A stretch of DNA of 20,466 nt. Source: a virus. Each line of letters begins with the position of its first letter. Position 1 is the first letter of the stretch. The notes beneath the pieces were generated by a model. The model ran no database searches. It was not told the origin of the DNA and saw only the letters and a program-made list of their open reading frames with translations. Below, piece after piece: positions 15,416-20,466 of the stretch. Both the position numbers and the translations under genes were made by a program. Location: positions 1 to 20,466 of the IMG/VR virus record IMGVR_UViG_3300022074_000473; one strand, 5' to 3'.

Positions 15416-16988
15416 CCATTTGTTGTGAAATCAGACCTGCTTCAGCTTGTTTCTTGGGATCAAGTAAAGGTGAGCCTACAGCAGCACTACCAAGACTTCT
15501 AACAAGTTCTTGTTGTTGTGCTTGTTGTTGTTCGGCAGCAATCTGTTCTCCTGATTTTATCAAAGTTTCAGTTTCTATGCCAATACTGGTAGCTAACCTC
15601 TTAATAGCTTCGTCAAGATTAACGTACTGTCTCATCACATCAGCACCTAAAGCCTGTGCTATGACTGTAATAAATTCAAGTAGCTTCTCTTTATCCTGTC
15701 CTCTTCCGAGACCTTGAAGACCTGTAATTATTGAGATACCTACTATATCATCAGGTAGTTTTGGTACTTTACCTGACTTAACTAACAGGTGCATACGTCT
15801 TCTTAAATAAGGTAGCTGTAACTCAGAACTCAGGATAGAGTAGATTCCCCCAAGTGTTGACTCTAGTTCTTGTGTAAGAATTTTTAACTCTGTACTTGTT
15901 ACTCTTTCTGCGTCACGTTGTACTGCTTTAGCCATAAGGAAAGCATATTGTAATCTCTGTTCTATTCTTTGAATAGCAGTAAAACTAACTTGCAAGTCTG
16001 CTCCCTTACCTACTTGTAAGACAGAAACATCTTGTGCATTTCCTTCTCTGATCGCTCCATTAGGAGCCTTTGCTAAAGTAGCTGCTCGTGTTGTGCCATT
16101 GGGATTTACGAGAAAAACTGTACGTGCAGACGCAGCAGCATTTTCAATTATTGCTTTCATCAATCCTTCTAAAGAAACCAAGTCTCCTCGGTACTCTTCA
16201 ACATATCCCCTTCCGTAATGTTCTCCTGAAATTCGGGTAAACCTGAGATTTAAAAAAGGCGATACATCTTTTTTAGCTCTACCTTCTGTGTTAGGTATCA
16301 ATTCATTCTTACATTCTTGATGGTAATTAAAATAATCTCCATCTCTTTTAACGTGTGTATAGATATCTAGATCTTCTTCCATTGTATCTTCTGTGTATTC
16401 TGCTTTCTGTTGTAGATTTTTTAAGAAAGACTCAGGTAAAGCTTTAGCATTTATAGTTTCTTTAATAATAATTTCTAACGTATTACCATTAGGGTCACGC
16501 TTACAAACATATTTTTCTAATGGGTAAACTTGTAACCCTTCATCTGTTAGATACAGTAAAACATTCCCACCAACTACTAAATGTTTTAGTGCTTCAAACA
16601 TAGCAACTCTATCGTTAGATACTTCTATCTCTCTCATCAAAGCATTTTCTACTTTACGTAAAGCTTTATCTATTTCTGTTATAGCTTCTTTACCACCTTC
16701 TTCTTGAGATAGTTTAATTTGATCTAGTACAAGTTTAAAGAAAGGTATGTTAGTAGGGAAAAGTCCTGTCAAAAGTTTTGAAGCAAGACTGTTTGTACCT
16801 GCTGCACCTATACCTTGATAAGGTGTTTTGATCCTAGTTCTTCTTCCACTACTAACAGCAGTCTCAGGTATAAGGTATGGCAAGGTGTACTTGCTAGACT
16901 CTTGGCCTTCTCTTAGATAAGTAGATCTTTCAGAAGCATACTGTTCATACAGTCCTGCTGCTGTAACTTGCTTCGAGGAATACTCCAT
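15378..16988 (-). CDS. Portal protein / head-tail connector (T7 gp8-like)
   Basis: At 536 residues it matches the T7 gp8 length. The start has YEQYASERSTYLREGQESSK, then YTLPYLIPE and TPYQGIGAAGTNSLASKLLT, then GLFPTNIPFFKL (to about residue 95), typical of podoviral head-tail connectors. Further family-like segments are HLVVGGNVLLYL and YGRGYVEEYRGDLVSLEGLM. The C-terminus is Gln-rich (QQQAQQQEL near residue 490). Twelve copies would form the ring through which DNA is packaged and ejected. Its ATG is one base after the stop of the 80-residue Pro-rich gene (TAG-T-ATG), so translation is probably coupled. It is the first of the large structural genes. Confidence 0.94.
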   Translation of the reverse strand: MEYSSKQVTAAGLYEQYASERSTYLREGQESSKYTLPYLIPETAVSSGRRTRIKTPYQGIGAAGTNSLASKLLTGLFPTNIPFFKLVLDQIKLSQEEGGKEAITEIDKALRKVENALMREIEVSNDRVAMFEALKHLVVGGNVLLYLTDEGLQVYPLEKYVCKRDPNGNTLEIIIKETINAKALPESFLKNLQQKAEYTEDTMEEDLDIYTHVKRDGDYFNYHQECKNELIPNTEGRAKKDVSPFLNLRFTRISGEHYGRGYVEEYRGDLVSLEGLMKAIIENAAASARTVFLVNPNGTTRAATLAKAPNGAIREGNAQDVSVLQVGKGADLQVSFTAIQRIEQRLQYAFLMAKAVQRDAERVTSTELKILTQELESTLGGIYSILSSELQLPYLRRRMHLLVKSGKVPKLPDDIVGISIITGLQGLGRGQDKEKLLEFITVIAQALGADVMRQYVNLDEAIKRLATSIGIETETLIKSGEQIAAEQQQAQQQELVRSLGSAAVGSPLLDPKKQAEAGLISQQMDANASPQQEQSV

Positions 16989-16989
16989 A

Positions 16990-17232
16990 CTATAAAGGTG
17001 TACTTAGATTATTTGATTGTGAAGTGGTATCAGATAACAAAGGGATTCTTAAAGATGCAGTACCAGTTCTGCCAGCTTCCCTTCTCTTAGTTCTGCCAGC
17101 TTTCTTACCACCTTTCTTAGCTACTTCTCTTTGTTGTCCAGTTACAATTTGTTCAGCAGTCTTCTCAGCTTTAGGTGCTACTGGTTCTGGATCAGGTAAT
17201 GGAGGTGGTGGGGGAGGACTTCTAAAACACAT
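16990..17232 (-). CDS. 80-residue Pro-rich protein, gp7.3-like by position and C-terminus
   Basis: Begins MCFRSPPPPPPLPDPEPVAP, then a Lys/Arg-rich middle (REVAKKGGKKAGRTKRREAG), and GRTGTASLRIPL. The C-terminal basic-then-SLRI pattern is loosely like the end of T7 gp7.3 (GGKKSLSVARSSGGGINI as I remember it), and the gene lies directly before portal, where T7 has 7.3. T7 gp7.3 is a tail-assembly and ejected protein. Pro-rich MCF proteins with a SLRIPL-like end are common at this place in marine T7-like phages. The homology is weak and positional, so the call is tentative. It starts two bases after the preceding stop (TAA-TT-ATG). Confidence 0.72.
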   Translation of the reverse strand: MCFRSPPPPPPLPDPEPVAPKAEKTAEQIVTGQQREVAKKGGKKAGRTKRREAGRTGTASLRIPLLSDTTSQSNNLSTPL

Positions 17233-17234
17233 AA

Positions 17235-17555
17235 TTAAACTCTGGTTCCTGACCTATTGTAGGATGTTTTTGTTTTTCCTCTAAGTTTAGCACTACGTTT
17301 ATTTCGTGCTACTACTCCACCTCGACCACCGCCAGTTTTTAATAGTGATTCAGTTCTATCTAAATTTGTATTAACAGTCGGGTCAACATAAGTTCCTTCT
17401 TCTTTTTTTCTACTCATCTTTAATTTTTCTGTTGCCTTCGCTGTATCTTTAGGATCATCAACACCTGTTTGTTTCCCTGTGACAACAGGAGGAGCGTCAT
17501 CAAACTCTGCCTTCTTAGGAGCAGGAGCAGCAGTAGCACCACCAAAGAAACACAT
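17235..17555 (-). CDS. 106-residue MCF-type small virion protein, gp6.7-like
   Basis: Starts MCFFGGATAAPAPKKAEFDD, then PPVVTGKQTGVDDPKDTAKA; a basic C-terminal part reads GGGRGGVVARNKRSAKLRGK, ending SYNRSGTRV. T7 gp6.7, a small virion protein ejected early in infection, also starts MCF and has a Ser/Gly/Lys-rich tail (from memory). Position between exonuclease and portal agrees. Function as a small ejected or tail-associated protein is an inference from this likeness. The ATG follows the stop of the 63-residue gene by two bases (TAG-TT-ATG), and no Shine-Dalgarno is visible. Confidence 0.72.
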   Translation of the reverse strand: MCFFGGATAAPAPKKAEFDDAPPVVTGKQTGVDDPKDTAKATEKLKMSRKKEEGTYVDPTVNTNLDRTESLLKTGGGRGGVVARNKRSAKLRGKTKTSYNRSGTRV

Positions 17556-17557
17556 AA

Positions 17558-17749
17558 CTAATTACTCAAAACTTTTTGGTTTAACATAGTCTCACGTTGT
17601 CGCTTCTGTTGCTCAATAAAATAATCAACAACAGATCGTTGTCCTGACCTATACCATATCTCTCTATCAGATAAAGACAAGTCGGGATGACGATTAGGAT
17701 ATGCAACATCTAATGCTTCTATTAGCTCATCAGTAATAGGTGGTAGCAA
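17558..17749 (-). CDS. 63-residue conserved-looking hypothetical protein, TTG start
   Basis: Reads MLPPITDELIEALDVAYPNR, then HPDLSLSDREIWYRSGQRSV and VDYFIEQQKRQRETML. I recall proteins with the pattern of acidic helix, PDxxxxDREIWxRxGQRSVV from marine T7-like phages at this position, without a known function. No ATG exists in frame upstream before a stop at 17780-17782, and the next internal Met is near the C-terminus, so TTG at 17747-17749 (or an ATT a few codons later) must be the start. It is the first gene after the hairpins and candidate promoter, and so probably the first gene of the late transcript. Confidence 0.75.
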   Translation of the reverse strand: MLPPITDELIEALDVAYPNRHPDLSLSDREIWYRSGQRSVVDYFIEQQKRQRETMLNQKVLSN

Positions 17750-17766
17750 AACTATAAATGAAACTA

Positions 17767-17787
17767 CTTTTATAGTAGTTCATAAAT
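17767..17787 (-). promoter_or_regulatory. Candidate SP6-like phage promoter before the late genes
   Basis: On the minus strand these 21 bases match the SP6 promoter from -17 to +4 at 15 positions, including the 5' ATTTA and the core ACTATA followed by AAG. The predicted start near 17770 gives a leader of about 21 bases before the TTG start of the 63-residue gene. It lies just after a terminator-like hairpin and at the switch from replication to virion genes, a sensible place for a late promoter. It overlaps an imperfect inverted repeat (17752-17767 with 17775-17789), so it could instead be an operator or hairpin. No RNA polymerase gene is in the window to support the reading. Confidence 0.45.
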
Positions 17788-17828
17788 AGAGAATATAAAT
17801 ACCTTTGTGTAGATTTCTATGCTATCTT

Positions 17829-17856
17829 AAAACTAATGGGGGTGGTTTCCCATTGG
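17829..17856 (-). terminator. Terminator-like hairpin after the replication genes
   Basis: On the minus strand CCAATGGG (17849-17856) pairs with CCCATTAG (17833-17840), eight pairs including one G-U, around an eight-base loop, followed by TTTT (17829-17832). The U-tract is short, so efficiency may be moderate. It would end the early/middle transcript about 50 bases after the exonuclease stop. Confidence 0.6.
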
Positions 17857-17869
17857 TAAAGCAACAAGG

Positions 17870-17899
17870 AACCCTGAGACTGTGGCTCGTCTTAGGGTT
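17870..17899. other. 11-pair hairpin directly behind the exonuclease gene
   Basis: AACCCTGAGAC (17870-17880) pairs with GTCTTAGGGTT (17889-17899), with one G-U pair and an eight-base loop. On the minus strand no U-tract follows, so it is not a classical terminator there; on the + strand TTCTTT follows, which could stop antisense transcription. It starts four bases past the exonuclease stop codon. An mRNA-stabilising 3' end or an RNase III processing site, as found between T7 genes, is an alternative. Confidence 0.55.
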
Positions 17900-17903
17900 T
17901 TCT

Positions 17904-18638
17904 TTATGGCTGCCAAAGTTTTACTTCACCTGTCTGAAAGTTATAATCTCCATCTCTTAATATCCTTGTCAATCTTGCATTGAGAATAGCATCAGCGATA
18001 GTGTAGCCCTTCTTTGTGTATGTCTCCTGAACCTTAGACCATAGTGCATCTGTAGTATCAGGTGTATCAGCTAATGTTTTGGAAGCAGTAACCATACCCA
18101 TACCTTTAAGACCTGCAATACCATCTCCTGAATCGCCAGCTAGTGACATCTCAAACCAATGTCTGTTAGCTTTCTTCTCTGTTATATGTAGGATCTCATC
18201 AGAAGCTATCAGCTTACAAGGTATAGTCTTCATGTCTTTATCTACTGAGACTATGATTGGATTTTTATACTGACCGTTCGTGGCTAGTAATCCTAGTACG
18301 TCATCACCTTCTAAGTTTTCGTAGGCAGCACATTCATAAGTCTGTTTAATTTTATTTATTACATCTCTAAGTGCTAGTGGTTTTCGTTTACCTATCCTAT
18401 TCATTTTGTATTCAGGGAATATCTCATGTCGAAATGTAGGGTAAGAAGTAAAGCACATAACTATGTCATGCTTATCTTCGGCTATACCTCTGTAAACATC
18501 TAACCTACTTTCAATTAGATTTAATATATCTTTCTCATTAGAGTGAAGAGTATGCTCCCACTCATTCCATCTTGTATCTTCTTCGCAAGCACAGCAAGAA
18601 GAATAGACTAGCCAATCAGCATCAATTAATAAAGTCAT
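17904..18638 (-). CDS. 5'-3' exonuclease (T7 gp6-like)
   Basis: This 244-residue protein has the layout of the PIN/H3TH 5'-nuclease family. Acidic metal-binding motifs are MTLLIDADWLVYSS (Asp6, Asp8), ENLEGDDVLGLLA (Glu110, Asp112, Asp113), VSVDKDMKT (Asp133, Asp135) and LAGDSGDGIAGLKGMGMVTA (Asp169, Asp172; the last part is the helix-three-turn-helix DNA contact). HEIFPEYKMNRIGKRKP is the basic arch-like region. It degrades host DNA for nucleotides and removes RNA primers. Length is shorter than T7 gp6 (about 300). Its ATG overlaps the primase/helicase stop by four bases (ATGA). A GGTGA about five bases before the ATG may serve as a ribosome site. Confidence 0.92.
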   Translation of the reverse strand: MTLLIDADWLVYSSCCACEEDTRWNEWEHTLHSNEKDILNLIESRLDVYRGIAEDKHDIVMCFTSYPTFRHEIFPEYKMNRIGKRKPLALRDVINKIKQTYECAAYENLEGDDVLGLLATNGQYKNPIIVSVDKDMKTIPCKLIASDEILHITEKKANRHWFEMSLAGDSGDGIAGLKGMGMVTASKTLADTPDTTDALWSKVQETYTKKGYTIADAILNARLTRILRDGDYNFQTGEVKLWQP

Positions 18639-20248
18639 AAGTCACCAAAAGAATTTTCATATACAATTAACCGACCTGTTTTTTGGTCGTATAATAATTT
18701 ATCTACTTCACCTGTCATCCCTGTATGTCTAGACTTGAGTACCTTTAGCTGTAATCGCTGTCTCTCACTAGCATCCCCTGTCTGGTTTCTGGAAGCCGAG
18801 AGTACAACATCACTTAATTGAAGTAGTGAATGAGATCCTCTCAAGTCTGAAGTATCAACCTCCCTGCCTGACTCATGTGATTGTCCTTGTGGTCTACGTA
18901 GATGGCTGACTAATACAAGAGCTATACCAGTAGCTTCACATAAACTTCTTAGCTTAGTCATTATTACATCTATTGCTTTACGCTCATTGTCTAACTCAAG
19001 ACCAGATAAAACTATACTAATGTGATCAAGGATTACTACCTGCACTCCATCAACTGTAGCTAAGTATCTGATCTGTTCTAGCAGTACATCAGGTTCAAGA
19101 CTTCCGAAATGATTGTATAAAAAAAGACTGCGACTTGACGTTAGTTTGTCAAATGCAGTCTTCAGACTAATTTCATCTATGCCATCTTCATTTAAATGCA
19201 AAGGTACATTCAAGTCAATACCTACTAAACCTTGAAGTGTTCTTTGTACTGATTCTTCTAGTCCTATATAACCTACCTTCAATCCTTTCTTGAGGAAGTG
19301 ATAGCAAAATTCTCTACAGATTGTGGACTTACCAGCACCACTAGCACTAGCTACTGTGAATAGCTGACTAGGAAATAATCCCTTGGTAAATTCATTTAGT
19401 TTAGGGAAAGGAAAATCTGTTACAGCTTTACTTGTTTCTTTAGTAAAGAGATCCCAAGCATCCGCAGCATTGATAAGGGAATCAGGTCTTACTGGTCTAG
19501 CTTTCCATAACCTATCTCTTACTAAGTCTTCTTCATTTAATACAAGGTGATCGTTAACATCATTACGATCTAGTCTTGCTATTGCAACCTTACCTTTGGG
19601 TAAAATTTCCATACACTTCTCTGCTGCTTTATTCCCTGCATCATCATTATCAAAGCAAAGAACTATACGACAATAAGTATCTAACCATTTGTAGTTGGCT
19701 GCTAAATACTTAGCTGCTGACTGTACTCCTGATGGTATTGATACACAGGGAAACTTGTTGCCTTGTATTTGAGATCCACTCATGCAATCAATCTCACCTT
19801 CAAAGCAGCTAACAAATATAGATCCGTTACTACCATGCTGTCTCCAAAGATGTTGACCCCATAGTTGTACGTTAGATATATCTCCTATCCAAACAAACTT
19901 CTTATCTTGAAAGCGTATATGTTGTGCAACATCTCTACCTTTCTGATCTTTATAAGTAGCAACTTGAACAGGTTGTCCTCTATATTCTGCTTGCCCATAT
20001 CCAAATAGTTCGCAAGTCTCCTTAGTGATTCCACGTTTAGCTAAAGCTATAGGTGTTACCTTCAATAGTTTTGGATTTGTTTTCTTTAGTGGAATAACAT
20101 TTGTCACTTTCTTTTCCTTGTTTTGATTTGGGTAGTAGGTGTATTCGCAGTCCATAGTGAAGCAATGTTCATGGCCATCATCAAAGACTGCACAGTTCTT
20201 CTTGCCACATTCAGGACAAACTTTCTTATTCTTGTATTGGCTCTTCAT
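18635..20248 (-). CDS. DNA primase/helicase (T7 gp4-like)
   Basis: This 537-residue fused enzyme carries a zinc-binding domain at residues 11-34 (Cys11, Cys14, Cys29, Cys34), a TOPRIM primase core with CFEGEIDCMS (Glu150, Glu152) and VLCFDNDDAG (Asp200, Asp202), and a RecA/DnaB-type helicase. The helicase shows Walker A SASGAGKST (301-309; Lys307), Walker B VVILDHIS (Asp408), the VSHLRRP motif near 448-453, and DLRGSHSLLQLSD near 468-480. It makes primers and unwinds DNA at the phage fork. Length is close to T7 gp4 (about 566). In T7, DNA polymerase follows; here the exonuclease follows at once with a four-base overlap. It starts inside the end of the 72-residue gene. Confidence 0.96.
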   Translation of the reverse strand: MKSQYKNKKVCPECGKKNCAVFDDGHEHCFTMDCEYTYYPNQNKEKKVTNVIPLKKTNPKLLKVTPIALAKRGITKETCELFGYGQAEYRGQPVQVATYKDQKGRDVAQHIRFQDKKFVWIGDISNVQLWGQHLWRQHGSNGSIFVSCFEGEIDCMSGSQIQGNKFPCVSIPSGVQSAAKYLAANYKWLDTYCRIVLCFDNDDAGNKAAEKCMEILPKGKVAIARLDRNDVNDHLVLNEEDLVRDRLWKARPVRPDSLINAADAWDLFTKETSKAVTDFPFPKLNEFTKGLFPSQLFTVASASGAGKSTICREFCYHFLKKGLKVGYIGLEESVQRTLQGLVGIDLNVPLHLNEDGIDEISLKTAFDKLTSSRSLFLYNHFGSLEPDVLLEQIRYLATVDGVQVVILDHISIVLSGLELDNERKAIDVIMTKLRSLCEATGIALVLVSHLRRPQGQSHESGREVDTSDLRGSHSLLQLSDVVLSASRNQTGDASERQRLQLKVLKSRHTGMTGEVDKLLYDQKTGRLIVYENSFGDL

Positions 20249-20444
20249 TAAGATTGCACTTGTGTTCTTTAAGGTTTACGTCAACCCATTCTTTGCCATT
20301 GAATACTATCCACATATTTCTGTGGTCATCAAATACTACACAACCTATGTCTGGGTTAGGTGGTAAAGGATAGCTAGGCATACCATTCGTTAGGAATAAA
20401 TTTATCGCAGTAGAGAAACCCATGTCTCTCACACCATTTGGCAT
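20226..20444 (-). CDS. 72-residue hypothetical protein, possibly 5'-incomplete
   Basis: Reads MPNGVRDMGFSTAINLFLTN, GMPSYPLPPNPDIGCVVFDD, and HRNMWIVFNGKEWVDVN. I do not recognise it. The frame stays open to the right edge (seven more codons upstream, reading KQRTLSL), so the true start may lie outside the window and the ATG at 20442-20444 is only the first visible candidate. It overlaps the primase/helicase start by 23 bases in another frame, which suggests coupling. A Trp/Asp-rich C-terminal segment may form a small beta fold. A + strand frame overlaps here but has no supporting signal. Confidence 0.55.
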   Translation of the reverse strand: MPNGVRDMGFSTAINLFLTNGMPSYPLPPNPDIGCVVFDDHRNMWIVFNGKEWVDVNLKEHKCNLNEEPIQE

Positions 20445-20466
20445 AAGAGATAGAGTTCTTTGCTTT

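Noticed and set aside
15409-15717. Cys/Ser-rich open frame on the + strand
   Set aside because: It is the antisense of the Gln/Ala-rich portal C-terminus; composition is explained by that.
17024-17284. Open frame on the + strand (86 codons)
   Set aside because: It is antisense to the Pro-rich 80-residue gene; its Gly-rich stretch is just the complement of the proline codons.
17836-17910. tRNA-like look on the + strand (CCATTGGTAAAGCA resembling a D-arm)
   Set aside because: No seven-pair acceptor stem, anticodon stem with seven-base loop, or T-arm could be folded; the hairpins explain the pairing better.
18079-18273. Open frame on the + strand (64 codons)
   Set aside because: It lies within the well-supported exonuclease gene, on the other strand, without any start signal.
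20139-20366. Open frame on the + strand (75 codons)
   Set aside because: It is antisense to the zinc-binding region of the primase and to the 72-residue gene, with no supporting features.

Overview
This is the late (virion) half plus the end of the replication module of a T7-like podovirus. Every supportable gene lies on the minus strand, so the genome reads from the right edge to the left edge. The DNA is clearly AT-rich. The gene order follows T7, and several tiny genes belong to families I know mainly from marine podoviruses (pelagiphages and cyanopodoviruses). I infer a marine tailed phage, possibly of SAR11-type or similar low-GC bacteria. The host is an inference, not something the sequence states.

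In transcription order the layout is as follows. (1) Replication, 20444 to 17904: an unrecognised 72-residue protein, a fused primase/helicase (T7 gp4 type) and a 5'-3' exonuclease (T7 gp6 type). No DNA polymerase lies between the last two, unlike T7. (2) A 154-base punctuation zone, 17903 to 17750: two hairpins, one with a U-tract on the minus strand, then a sequence resembling an SP6 promoter. (3) Three small proteins, 17749 to 16990; two begin Met-Cys-Phe like T7 gp6.7 and sit where T7 carries the ejected proteins gp6.7 and gp7.3. (4) Head genes, 16988 to 12823: portal, a 68-residue protein, scaffold, two small very basic proteins and the major capsid protein, closed by a strong terminator. 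(5) Tail and ejected core, 12769 to 684: a 39-residue basic protein, the two tail tubular proteins, a gp13-like GNAT-fold protein, a gp14-like protein, a 1127-residue core protein carrying a C-terminal glucosaminidase domain, and a 1477-residue gp16-position core protein. (6) The 5' part of the tail fibre gene, with 37-residue tandem repeats, runs off the left edge.

Together these genes assemble the procapsid (portal, scaffold, capsid), complete the short tail (two tubular proteins, fibre), and load a set of internal proteins that are ejected to breach the cell wall and form a channel for DNA. Three small Lys/Arg-rich proteins (39, 50 and 88 residues) flank the capsid gene and are the least understood part of the module. 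I found no tRNA, rRNA, CRISPR array, insertion sequence or integrase. No gene-free stretch exceeds 300 bases. I do not see a clearly new biological system. The best leads are the basic-protein cassette, the relocated wall hydrolase, the Met-Cys-Phe protein trio, the fibre repeats and the regulatory punctuation.
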